From Flavihumibacter soli (GTDB lineage Bacteria; Bacteroidota; Bacteroidia; Sphingobacteriales; Sphingobacteriaceae): a stretch of DNA of 64,000 nucleotides. Shown here in pieces: positions 9,202-17,588 of the stretch. Within the stretch, counting starts at the first letter, position 1; each line of letters starts with the position of its first letter. The translations under genes were made by a program, and so were the position numbers. The stretch lies in the NCBI RefSeq assembly GCF_010692725.1, contig NZ_JAAFZB010000086.1, forward strand, positions 31,428 through 95,427, read 5' to 3'. The notes below the pieces were generated by a model. That model worked only from the letters and a program-made list of their open reading frames with translations, did not search any database and was not told where the DNA came from.

Positions 9202-10806
9202 ATGAAGAATATAAAAAACTATTCAAGATATGTTCTTTCGCTGCTGGCGATACTCCTGATAGGCGTCTCGTGTAAGAAAGAAGAGTTCGTAGAGGCCAAT
9301 CTAAACCCGGAGACCCTGTATTCAATTAAACCGGAAGATCAGTTTTTGAAAGCTGTGACCAGTACGGTTATTGACTTCGAATACTTTGCGGATGTATACA
9401 GAGCCTCGAATTTATGGATGCAGTACGCAACTCCTGTTGCCGGAAATGGCTTAAACTTCAATAACGTAGGTTCTCAATTCAATACCCGGTATGGTCGTTT
9501 TTACAGCACCATTGGCCCTGCATTAGTTGATGGCATCAAAACAATCGACGCAATGCCTGAAGCTGATAAAGCAGCAAGAACTCAGATGCGAGCGATCACC
9601 CAGATCCTCCTATCCTATTATGGCTTTTACGTTAGCGATATAAATGGAAGTATCCCTTATAGCGAAGCTTTCCAGGCGCGGTATGGCGGAAAGATCACTC
9701 CAAAATATGATACACAGCAGGAAGTATTCAGCCTTGTAGATCAGGAGTTAAAAGGTGCAGTGGCGGCCTTAAAAGCTACACCCGGCGCAACGCAGGTTAA
9801 CCTGGGCAATAACGATCCTTTTTATAACGGAGATGTGATCAAATGGACTAAGCTCGCTAATGCTTTACGTTTAAAGATCGCTTTGAGGTTAATTAAAGTA
9901 GACCCGGCAAAGTTAAGATCAATAGCAACTGAAGTTCTGGCAGATAATGTTCAAATGTCTGATGTCGGGGATTCATGGGCGGTTAAGGCTGGGCCAAGCT
10001 TTGCTGATGCGGGCGGAAACTTCAATCCTTCATCTTTCGTTGCTGGCAAGCCGGTAGTTGACTTCATGCTCGCTAAAGGTGACCCGAGGTTAAGAATATT
10101 CTACAGACCCAATGCAGCGGGTAATTACGTTGGAAGCTTTACAAGTCCTGATGAAGCCAAGTTACCTCAGAATGCGCCATTATATGCATCAGTAAATAAT
10201 ATGTCGCAATTGCAGCATCGCCTTTTCACACCGAATTATGATGAGAACGACGGAAATGGTCGTGGCACAGGTGCTAGTTTCTTTCCTTTCCTGACATATG
10301 CAGAATACTGCTTTATTCGTGCAGATATGGCAGCACGGGGTGTGACTGCTGATGTTGCAGAAAGCTGGTATAAAAAAGGGGTTTACGCTTCCATACAGTA
10401 TTACAATGACCGGGCAATAGCAGCTAAGGTTACTGATTACGCTACAGTTGCAACGCCTGAGATTGATACTTATTACAATATGGCGGGAGTTAAATTTGAT
10501 CCTGCAATAGCTGCCCAGCAGATCGGTGTTCAGGCATATCTTGATTTTTACCGTCAGCCTTTGGAAGCATGGGCATGGTGGAAACGTACAGGTTATCCAA
10601 ATACAACTTCTGTTCTGGCATGGTCGCCTTTAAAAGGAAACGGAGGTACTTTGGAACTGAACAGAAGAGCAGGTATCAATTTGCTGGCCTCTTCCAATTT
10701 AAACTATGAGAATCAGCAATCCGCTCTTACTGAAATGGCTCAGAATCCGGATTTCGGACAAGGGCCAAATGATCCCTTCGGAAGAGTGTGGTGGGATAAG
10801 AAATAA
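9202..10806 (+). CDS. SusD/RagB-family glycan-binding lipoprotein
   Basis: A 534-residue surface lipoprotein with a lipobox ending IGVSC (Cys24) followed by KKEE, consistent with outer-membrane export. The sequence resembles the SusD-like_2 subgroup: an early conserved segment (EANLNPETLYSIKPEDQFL), TPR-like helical repeats (MRAITQILLSYYGFYVSDINGSIPYSEAF), WTKLANALRLKIALRL near the middle, and a C-terminal YLDFYRQPLEAWAWWKRTGYP. It binds the glycan and feeds it into the adjacent SusC barrel. It is the last gene before a strong terminator, so SusC and SusD form a two-gene unit, possibly with readthrough from the ROK gene. Confidence 0.93.
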   Translation: MKNIKNYSRYVLSLLAILLIGVSCKKEEFVEANLNPETLYSIKPEDQFLKAVTSTVIDFEYFADVYRASNLWMQYATPVAGNGLNFNNVGSQFNTRYGRFYSTIGPALVDGIKTIDAMPEADKAARTQMRAITQILLSYYGFYVSDINGSIPYSEAFQARYGGKITPKYDTQQEVFSLVDQELKGAVAALKATPGATQVNLGNNDPFYNGDVIKWTKLANALRLKIALRLIKVDPAKLRSIATEVLADNVQMSDVGDSWAVKAGPSFADAGGNFNPSSFVAGKPVVDFMLAKGDPRLRIFYRPNAAGNYVGSFTSPDEAKLPQNAPLYASVNNMSQLQHRLFTPNYDENDGNGRGTGASFFPFLTYAEYCFIRADMAARGVTADVAESWYKKGVYASIQYYNDRAIAAKVTDYATVATPEIDTYYNMAGVKFDPAIAAQQIGVQAYLDFYRQPLEAWAWWKRTGYPNTTSVLAWSPLKGNGGTLELNRRAGINLLASSNLNYENQQSALTEMAQNPDFGQGPNDPFGRVWWDKK

Positions 10807-10834
10807 TGGTTGGTTTAGTTAATGATTAGTGGCG

Positions 10835-10867
10835 AGCTCCCGGCATTTGCCGGGAGCTTCGTTTTTT
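10835..10867 (+). terminator. Rho-independent terminator after SusD
   Basis: Perfect 10-bp stem AGCTCCCGGC / GCCGGGAGCT with loop ATTT, then TCG and a six-T run. It separates the SusC/SusD unit from the redox quartet downstream. Confidence 0.9.
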
Positions 10868-10870
10868 AAG

Positions 10871-10920
10871 TTGAAATGAACACCCGATTTGATACTTTTA
10901 TCAGAACCAAAGTATAGGAG
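10871..10920 (+). promoter_or_regulatory. Promoter and ribosome binding site of the redox quartet
   Basis: TTG at 10871-10873 and TACTTTTA at 10893-10900 lie 19 bp apart and match the Bacteroidota -33/-7 pattern with one mismatch. AGGAG at 10916-10920 sits 3 bp before the ATG at 10924, an unusually clear Shine-Dalgarno for this window. With the terminator just upstream, this supports independent transcription of 10924-17511. Confidence 0.5.
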
Positions 10921-10923
10921 AGT

Positions 10924-11502
10924 ATGAAGATTAAGTGGTTGATCCTGGGCCTCATTTTTTTTACCTGGTATTCCGTGAATGCACAGGTCCTCAAGACTGT
11001 ATCTCCCAGTGTGATCCAGACCATAAAACTGCGTACGACAGGAAATGAAGTGTTTACAATTCCGTTAAAAAAACCGTCCGTATTCGTTTTCCTTGCTCCC
11101 GATTGTCCCTTAAGTAAAAATTATGCCCCGCTACTGAATTCACTGGCTAAAAAACATCCCAATATAAATTTTTATGGTATTTTCCCTGGCAAAAGCTATT
11201 CGTTCAAAGAGATCAGCGACTATGGGAAAGACTATGCTGTCAGCTTTCCGCTCCTCTCCGATCCGCTAATGCAACTTTCAGAATATACCAGGGCAAAGGT
11301 CACTCCTGAGGTAATTTTGATGGATCAGAAAGGCATTATCCTTTATAGAGGTTTAATTGACAACTGGGCAGTTTCTTTGGGGAAAAAACGCCAGGTTGTT
11401 ACAAACCATTACCTGGACCAGGCTATCAGCCTTTATGAAATGGGAAAGCCAATTACTATTACACACACCGATCCGGTTGGATGCCTGATCAACGATATCT
11501 GA
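10924..11502 (+). CDS. Secreted redoxin (AhpC/TSA-like thioredoxin fold)
   Basis: A 192-residue exported protein: signal peptide 1-20 (ends VNAQ), then a thioredoxin-like fold with VFVFLAPDCPLSKNYAPLL, so the active position is Cys61 in DCPLSK and not a CxxC pair; a second Cys is near the C-terminus (VGCLIND). The cis-Pro loop is KVTPEVILMD. Such single-Cys redoxins occur next to, or fused with, cytochrome c/copper monooxygenase-like proteins, and here the next gene starts 1 bp after its stop. It probably acts in the periplasm as an electron- or thiol-exchange partner of that protein; this is inference from context. Confidence 0.75.
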   Translation: MKIKWLILGLIFFTWYSVNAQVLKTVSPSVIQTIKLRTTGNEVFTIPLKKPSVFVFLAPDCPLSKNYAPLLNSLAKKHPNINFYGIFPGKSYSFKEISDYGKDYAVSFPLLSDPLMQLSEYTRAKVTPEVILMDQKGIILYRGLIDNWAVSLGKKRQVVTNHYLDQAISLYEMGKPITITHTDPVGCLINDI

Positions 11503-11503
11503 A

Positions 11504-12826
11504 ATGAAGAAATACCTCCTGCTCCTTTTGGTTTTTATTGCCATCCATCAAACAGCATTACAAGCCCAGACAGTTACCTTTTACAAAGATGTTGCGTCTA
11601 TAATTCACACAAAATGTACACCCTGTCACCGGCCAGGTGAAGCCGCGCCATTCTCATTGATCACCTATGAAGATGTAGCTAAAAAAGGTAATTTTATTAA
11701 GAAAGTAACTCAAAGCCGGTATATGCCTCCCTGGAAACCGGATAATCATTATTCTGCCTTCCAGAATGACCGGTCCCTGACTGCAGAGCAGATAAAAACT
11801 ATCGGGAAATGGGTGGATGATAAAATGCCGAAAGGGAAACCGGGCAAAGAAGATCAGAACATACTGGCGAAATATCTGCCGGGTACTCAATATTCCCGAA
11901 AGCCTGATCTCACATTGAAAATGAACAAATCCTTTGCTGTTAAGGGCGACAACAAGGAACGTTTCATTGTATTTAAAATACCCTTCGAGGTCGGCCAGGA
12001 AGAAAATGTTGAAGCGATAGAATTTACCAGCTCAAATAAAAAAGTCATTCACCATGTTAACTATGGATTTTACCCGGTAGCGGATCCTTCCATAGACTTG
12101 TATAAGACGGCGGACTATATAAACCTGACGGATGAAGACCGCAGAAAATACGACCAGTATATCCCCTATAAAAAGCAAATGACTTATTATGCGGGCTGGA
12201 TACCGGGATCGAGTTATGAATCGTATCCAAAAGACTTTGGCTGGGTATTGCCAAAAAGAGGAATAATGCTCTTAACTGTGCATTACGCTCCGGTAGGAAA
12301 AGACGAAGAAGATATTTCCGGGGTAAACCTGTTTTTTAAAAAAACTCCAATTAAGCGCAAGGTGGATGTGATCAGTCTCGGATCCGCGGGGATAGGAGAA
12401 AAAGAGATCTCGCCTTACTTCGTCATTGAGCCTGATTCAGTCTCAACATTCCGCCTAAAGATCACGACGCCTAAAGATCAGTCTCTGATGTATGTCTGGC
12501 CGCATATGCACTACATAGGCAAAGAGTTTAAAGCATTTGCGGTAACACCCGCAGGCGACACCATTAAGCTGGTGCACATTCCCTCCTGGGATTTCAGGTG
12601 GCAGGAAATATACAAGTTTAAGAAACTGGTTAAGATACCCGAAGGCTCAATCCTAACAATCGAAGGAACCTATGATAACACATCCGGTAATCCCGATAAC
12701 CCATATAATCCCCCCAGAATGATCTATTCCGCCAATGACATGAAATCAACGGATGAAATGATGACCCTCCTGATGGTTTTTTTACCTTACAAAGAAGGCG
12801 ATGAGAATATCACGCTTTCGGACTGA
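11504..12826 (+). CDS. Secreted cytochrome c / copper type II monooxygenase-like protein
   Basis: A 440-residue exported protein (signal peptide ends LQAQ, residue 22). An N-terminal c-type haem domain has CTPCH (Cys38, Cys41, His42) with a downstream RYMPPWKPD segment that supplies the usual Met. The rest resembles peptidylglycine alpha-hydroxylating monooxygenase: HH at 183-184, His260 (LTVHYAP), HMH at 334-336 and Met419 (STDEMM) align with the two copper sites of that family, so all six metal ligands look preserved. It would be a periplasmic or surface oxidase; substrate unknown. It lies 1 bp after the redoxin and just before the FG-GAP protein. Confidence 0.8.
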   Translation: MKKYLLLLLVFIAIHQTALQAQTVTFYKDVASIIHTKCTPCHRPGEAAPFSLITYEDVAKKGNFIKKVTQSRYMPPWKPDNHYSAFQNDRSLTAEQIKTIGKWVDDKMPKGKPGKEDQNILAKYLPGTQYSRKPDLTLKMNKSFAVKGDNKERFIVFKIPFEVGQEENVEAIEFTSSNKKVIHHVNYGFYPVADPSIDLYKTADYINLTDEDRRKYDQYIPYKKQMTYYAGWIPGSSYESYPKDFGWVLPKRGIMLLTVHYAPVGKDEEDISGVNLFFKKTPIKRKVDVISLGSAGIGEKEISPYFVIEPDSVSTFRLKITTPKDQSLMYVWPHMHYIGKEFKAFAVTPAGDTIKLVHIPSWDFRWQEIYKFKKLVKIPEGSILTIEGTYDNTSGNPDNPYNPPRMIYSANDMKSTDEMMTLLMVFLPYKEGDENITLSD

Positions 12827-12836
12827 CCTTACCTTC

Positions 12837-15800
12837 ATGAATAAAGTACCCGCTATTCTTGCATTTCTAAGTCTCCTGACCACTTTTGCATCTGCGCAAA
12901 CACCGGGAGGGCAATCTCTCTTTACTTTGCTACCGTCAAAGACAACGGGAATTCAGTTCGTCAACAAGCTGGAAGAAAATGACAGTCTTCATGTGATGAA
13001 TTATGAATACCTGTATAATGGTAACGGTGTCGGCGTTGCTGATTTCAATAACGATGGCTTAGCTGATATCTTTTTTTCATCCAACACAACTTCCTATAAA
13101 CTCTATTTAAACCAGTCAGATCTGCGTTTTGAGGATATAACCGCTAAAGCGAATGTCAAAGGGAACGGCACATGGGCTACAGGGGTCAGTATAGCAGATG
13201 TGAACGGTGATGGATTACCAGACATTTATGTTTGCCATTCAGGAAAATATCCTCCTTTAAAACTAGCCAACGAATTATTTATTCATCAAGGGATAAAAGA
13301 CGGAAAACCAGTTTTCAAAGAAATGGCCAGGGAATATGGTCTCGACGCGCCTGGTACACAATCAACCCAGGCTGCTTTTTTCGATTATGACCTGGATGGG
13401 GACCTGGATATGTTCTTACTTAACCATTCGAATCATACATATAATCCGCTTCTCAATACCCGCAAGATCCGAAGCACCTTCAGTAAAGAATTTGGTAATC
13501 GCTTATTTCGAAACGATGTGACAGGCGGCAAGCCCACTTTTAAGGATGTTACCTCGGAAGCCGGGATCGTCAATAACGCCTTGAATTTTGGTCTAAGTGT
13601 GACCGTTAGTGATCTGAATAAAGACGGCTGGCCGGATATTTTTACCACCAGCGACTACACAGAACAGGATTATCTCTATCTGAATAATAAGAACGGCACC
13701 TTCAAAGAAAGCATCAGAAGTGCTATGGCACATACCTCAAAATTCTCTATGGGGGCTGACATTGCTGACTATAACAATGACGGATTAGCGGATATCATAA
13801 CCCTGGATATGCTGCCGGAAGATAACCACCGCCAAAAGATGTTGAAGGGTGCTGACGAGTACGATACCTATAACTTGTTAGTGGACAGTGGCTACTATCA
13901 TCAGCAAATGCGCAATATGTTACAGCTTAACCGCGGAATAGCGCCTGACGGAACATTATATTTTAGTGAGATCGGGCAGCTGGCCGGCGTTTCTAATACG
14001 GATTGGAGCTGGTCAGCCCTACTGGCTGATTTTGATAATGATGGCTGGAAGGATCTTTTTGTGTCGAACGGCTACCTGAGAGACTTTACTGATATGGACT
14101 TTTTAAAATATACGGTAGCCAATGCACAGTCTGAAGCTTTGAAATCAGGTACCGTAAAGTTCAAAACTTACGAACTGGTAAAAAAAATGCCTTCCAACAA
14201 GCTGAACAATTACTTTTTCAGGAATAACGGTAACCTGACATTTACCGATAAGAGCAAGGCATGGGGCATAGACCAGCCTGCGGTTTCAAATAGTGCATCG
14301 TATGCTGACCTGGATAATGATGGCGATCTGGACCTGATTATTAACAACATTAATGAACCGGTAATGATCTACCGTAATAACACCGATCAGGCTAAAGCCA
14401 AAAGTCTGCGGGTAAAACTGGTCGGCACCGGCCTGAATACTTCAGCACTTGGAGCCAAGGTTTATTTAGAAACTGCGTCGGGACTTCAATACCAGGAGAA
14501 GTATGTGGTGAGGGGTTATCAGGCAAGTATGGATCCTGTGCTTTTGTTCGGTATCGGCACCTCTCCTATTCGATCTTTAAAAGTCATATGGCCGAACGGG
14601 AAACAATCCAGGTTGGAAAATGTCAATACCACCCAGCTCTTAACTTTAAGACAGGATGAGGCTCATCAAGACGCTGAACCGGAAGCAAAGCCAAATCCTC
14701 TCTTCACCGATATAACTGAAAAGTCCGGCCTTAAGTTCAAGCATGCAGAGAACGATTTTATAGATTTTAAAGGTGAGCCCTTGATGCCGTACCAATTATC
14801 CAAAATGGGACCGGCAATTGCAACCGCCGATGTAAACAAGGACGGCATGCAGGATCTATTTTTTGGTGGTGCGCTTGGCCAGGCAGGGCAATTATTTGTG
14901 GCTAGAGCTGATGGTACCTTTCAGGCTGCTGCTTCTGTTCAACCATGGGAAAAGGACGCTAATTCGGAAGATGTTAACGCGGTGTTCTTTGATGCCAACG
15001 GTGACGGGAACCAGGATCTTTGGGTGGTTAGTGGCGGAAATGAATACGATAATGGTGCTCCTGAATACCAGGACCGCCTTTATCTCGGTGATGGCAACTC
15101 CGGCTTTATCAAGGCAGCTAATAGCTTGCCTTCTATGTTAAGCAGTAAACAGGCGATATCGGTCGGGGATTTCGATCAGGATGGCGATATGGACATCTTT
15201 GTTGGAGGAATGGGTATTCCAGGCTCCTTCCCTCTTTCCTCCAGAAGCTGGCTGCTCAGGAATGACAGCGGGAATAATCAGGTAAAGTTTACAGATGTGA
15301 CAGCAGAGTTAGCTCCGGACCTTTTAAACCCCGGAATGGTAACTTCTGCCTGCTGGCAGGATCTGCAGAAGGATGGATATCCGGAGCTGGTTATTGCGGG
15401 ACACTGGATGCCGGTCCAGATTTTTGATAATATTAAGGGACGGTTCACCGACATTTCCGATCGCTCCGGATTGAAGAATACCAATGGACTTTGGTCAACT
15501 CTTCTGCCGGTTGACATCAATGGCGACGGAGCAATGGATTTTATTGCAGGTAACGCCGGTTTAAATAGCCAGCATAGAACATCCCCAGCAGAGCCGATGA
15601 CAGTCTATGCAGCTGATTTCAATGGCGACGGTGCAATTGATCCGATCCTTACTTATTACATTCAGGGAAAAAACTATCCTTATGCGTCGCGCGATGAGTT
15701 GCTGGATCAGATAGTCCAGATGCGCAAACGTTTCGTCAGATATGCTGATTACGCCGACATAACTATTGACGAGCTGTTTTCAAAGCAGCAGCTTGAAGGT

Positions 15801-16190
15801 GCAAAAAAGTTCTATTGCATACAGCTGGCTTCAGGGATTTTCGAAAATGACGGAAAAGGAAATTTTGTTTTTAAACCATTACCTGTCGAAGCACAGTTTT
15901 CCAGTGTTTATGGCGTATTAGCTGATGACTTTAATAAGGATGGAATAAAAGACCTTTTACTTGCCGGAAATTTTTATCCCAACCGGGTACAGGCTGGAAG
16001 AGCCGATGCCGGTAAAGGATTGATGTTAACGGGAGACAGTTCAGGCATGTTCAAGCCTGTGGCTCCAAAAGTCAGCAATTTCTATGCGCCGGGTGATGTC
16101 CGTGGAATGATCGGCCTAAAAGGAAAATCCGGCATGAATAAGATAGTAGTCGTCAAAAATGACGATATGGTTGAGGTTTTAGAATATTAA
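12837..16190 (+). CDS. CRTAC1-type FG-GAP repeat protein with ASPIC/UnbV domain
   Basis: An 1117-residue secreted protein. The ATG at 12837 starts a signal peptide (ends ASAQ); an upstream ATG at 12801 lies inside the previous gene and was rejected. It has about 13 FG-GAP/VCBS calcium loops of the form DxNxDGxxD (DFNNDGLADIF, DVNGDGLPDIYV, DYDLDGDLDMFL, DLNKDGWPDIF, DFDNDGWKDLFV, DLDNDGDLDLII in the first half; DVNKDGMQDLFF, DANGDGNQDLWV, DFDQDGDMDIFV, DFNGDGAIDPIL, DFNKDGIKDLLL in the second). Between them an ASPIC/UnbV segment gives LGAKVYLETASGLQYQEKYVVRGY and LKVIWPNGKQS. These are integrin-like propellers for binding or scaffolding at the cell surface. Third gene of the quartet. Confidence 0.9.
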   Translation: MNKVPAILAFLSLLTTFASAQTPGGQSLFTLLPSKTTGIQFVNKLEENDSLHVMNYEYLYNGNGVGVADFNNDGLADIFFSSNTTSYKLYLNQSDLRFEDITAKANVKGNGTWATGVSIADVNGDGLPDIYVCHSGKYPPLKLANELFIHQGIKDGKPVFKEMAREYGLDAPGTQSTQAAFFDYDLDGDLDMFLLNHSNHTYNPLLNTRKIRSTFSKEFGNRLFRNDVTGGKPTFKDVTSEAGIVNNALNFGLSVTVSDLNKDGWPDIFTTSDYTEQDYLYLNNKNGTFKESIRSAMAHTSKFSMGADIADYNNDGLADIITLDMLPEDNHRQKMLKGADEYDTYNLLVDSGYYHQQMRNMLQLNRGIAPDGTLYFSEIGQLAGVSNTDWSWSALLADFDNDGWKDLFVSNGYLRDFTDMDFLKYTVANAQSEALKSGTVKFKTYELVKKMPSNKLNNYFFRNNGNLTFTDKSKAWGIDQPAVSNSASYADLDNDGDLDLIINNINEPVMIYRNNTDQAKAKSLRVKLVGTGLNTSALGAKVYLETASGLQYQEKYVVRGYQASMDPVLLFGIGTSPIRSLKVIWPNGKQSRLENVNTTQLLTLRQDEAHQDAEPEAKPNPLFTDITEKSGLKFKHAENDFIDFKGEPLMPYQLSKMGPAIATADVNKDGMQDLFFGGALGQAGQLFVARADGTFQAAASVQPWEKDANSEDVNAVFFDANGDGNQDLWVVSGGNEYDNGAPEYQDRLYLGDGNSGFIKAANSLPSMLSSKQAISVGDFDQDGDMDIFVGGMGIPGSFPLSSRSWLLRNDSGNNQVKFTDVTAELAPDLLNPGMVTSACWQDLQKDGYPELVIAGHWMPVQIFDNIKGRFTDISDRSGLKNTNGLWSTLLPVDINGDGAMDFIAGNAGLNSQHRTSPAEPMTVYAADFNGDGAIDPILTYYIQGKNYPYASRDELLDQIVQMRKRFVRYADYADITIDELFSKQQLEGAKKFYCIQLASGIFENDGKGNFVFKPLPVEAQFSSVYGVLADDFNKDGIKDLLLAGNFYPNRVQAGRADAGKGLMLTGDSSGMFKPVAPKVSNFYAPGDVRGMIGLKGKSGMNKIVVVKNDDMVEVLEY

Positions 16191-16194
16191 GATA

Positions 16195-17511
16195 ATGAAG
16201 GTATTTAAAATAGTTCTGTTTTTGCTCCTGTCTTCCTTCGGAGTAGAGGCCCAATGGAGAAAACACGAGACGGAGTCTACAACATTGCACCGGTCCCAAA
16301 AGGCCCTTTCCGACGTCATCGTGCACGATGTTTTCTCTCCCCCGGTTGCAAGCCGCATCTTCGCTTATGCGAACATCGCTGCATACGAAATTCAGGTATT
16401 ACAACATAGAAAATTCCAATCGCTCAGCGGTAAAGTCAATGGTTTCAAGGCAATTCCTAAACCCGCTGATACGAGTAACCTGAGTTATTCTTTGTCAGCT
16501 ACGGTCGCATACCTGAAAGTAGCCGGTAAACTGGTGTTCTCAGAAGATATGATCCGGGACAGCACCGTAAGCATCCTGAAATGGTATTCTTCGAATGGCT
16601 ATCCTGAAAAGGTAATTCAAACCTCGGTAGCATATGGGCAGACTGTTGCAGATTCGGTGATCGCATTCTCTGCAAAAGACAACTATCGTGAAACGCGAAG
16701 AATGAGGCGGTATTCCTATATCAAAAAGGAAGGTTACTGGCAGCCAACGCCGCCCGGCTATATGGCAGCTGTAGAGCCATATTGGAACAAGATAAAACCC
16801 TTAATCATGAGCAGCGCTGAGCAGTTTAAACCTACGGCTCCTATACCTTACAGCACTGAAAAAAACAACAATTTCTATAAATCTGCAAACGAAGTTTATT
16901 TGTCAGTTAAAAACATCACGAAAGATCAATTGCTCATTGCGAATTTCTGGGATTGTAACCCTTTCTATTTGAATACTAAAGGCCATTTGAATTTCGCCAC
17001 CAAAAAGATCTCTCCCGGAGCTCACTGGCTTTCTATTGCAGGTATTGCCACCCGAAGTATAAATGCCGATTTTATGAAGGCTTCAGCTGCTTATACTTAT
17101 ACCTCCATTGCTTTATTTGATGCGTTCATAAGTTGCTGGGACGAGAAATACCGAAGTAACTATATCAGGCCCCAGACTTTCATTAATTCACACATAGACG
17201 AAAGCTGGGAGCCTATATTGCAAACCCCGCCATTTCCGGAATATCCCAGTGGGCATAGTGTGGCTTCAACGGCAGCAGCTTCCGTACTAACGGCTCTTCT
17301 GGGCGATAACTTTACCTTTAATGATAACACGGAAATAGACTATGGCTTACCGGTGCGTAAGTTCAATTCATTTAACGACGCCGCCAACGAGGCAGCAATC
17401 AGCAGGTTATACGGAGGAATTCACTATCGGGAAGCTATTGTTAACGGGCAGTCGCAGGGAAAAGCTTTAGGAGAGTTCATACAGGGTAAATTGGGAATAA
17501 ACTCCTTTTAG
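16195..17511 (+). CDS. Vanadium-dependent haloperoxidase / PAP2-family secreted protein
   Basis: A 438-residue exported protein (signal peptide ends VEAQ, residue 20) with the vanadate/phosphate-binding signature: K318-x6-R325-P (KYRSNYIRP), PSGH at 351-354 and SRLYGGIH at 403-410. The first two motifs and SRx5H match; the Asp that follows the last His in many phosphatases is Ala414 here. Such proteins are vanadium haloperoxidases or acid phosphatases; sequence alone does not separate them. It is the last gene of the quartet, 4 bp after the FG-GAP gene, and is followed by a hairpin shared with the convergent GH125 operon. Bacteroidota homologues commonly lie beside ASPIC/UnbV proteins (general knowledge, not checked). 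Confidence 0.85.
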   Translation: MKVFKIVLFLLLSSFGVEAQWRKHETESTTLHRSQKALSDVIVHDVFSPPVASRIFAYANIAAYEIQVLQHRKFQSLSGKVNGFKAIPKPADTSNLSYSLSATVAYLKVAGKLVFSEDMIRDSTVSILKWYSSNGYPEKVIQTSVAYGQTVADSVIAFSAKDNYRETRRMRRYSYIKKEGYWQPTPPGYMAAVEPYWNKIKPLIMSSAEQFKPTAPIPYSTEKNNNFYKSANEVYLSVKNITKDQLLIANFWDCNPFYLNTKGHLNFATKKISPGAHWLSIAGIATRSINADFMKASAAYTYTSIALFDAFISCWDEKYRSNYIRPQTFINSHIDESWEPILQTPPFPEYPSGHSVASTAAASVLTALLGDNFTFNDNTEIDYGLPVRKFNSFNDAANEAAISRLYGGIHYREAIVNGQSQGKALGEFIQGKLGINSF

Positions 17512-17535
17512 TGGTATAGCTTCGCAAAACCCCAA

Positions 17536-17572
17536 AATATTTGTGTTCCGGGTTACCGGATACACAAATATT
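17536..17572. terminator. Bidirectional hairpin between the redox quartet and the fucose operon
   Basis: AATATTTGTGT-TCCGG pairs with CCGGA-(T)-ACACAAATATT around the loop GTTA: 16 pairs with one bulged T. It lies between convergent genes ending at 17511 (+) and 17589 (-). The A/T outer stem supplies a short T-run for either direction. Confidence 0.7.
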
Positions 17573-17588
17573 CAACATAGCAAAGAAG

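Noticed and set aside
12801..12836. Upstream ATG start for the FG-GAP protein
   Set aside because: It lies within the previous gene and would put polar residues before the signal peptide; the ATG at 12837 fits.
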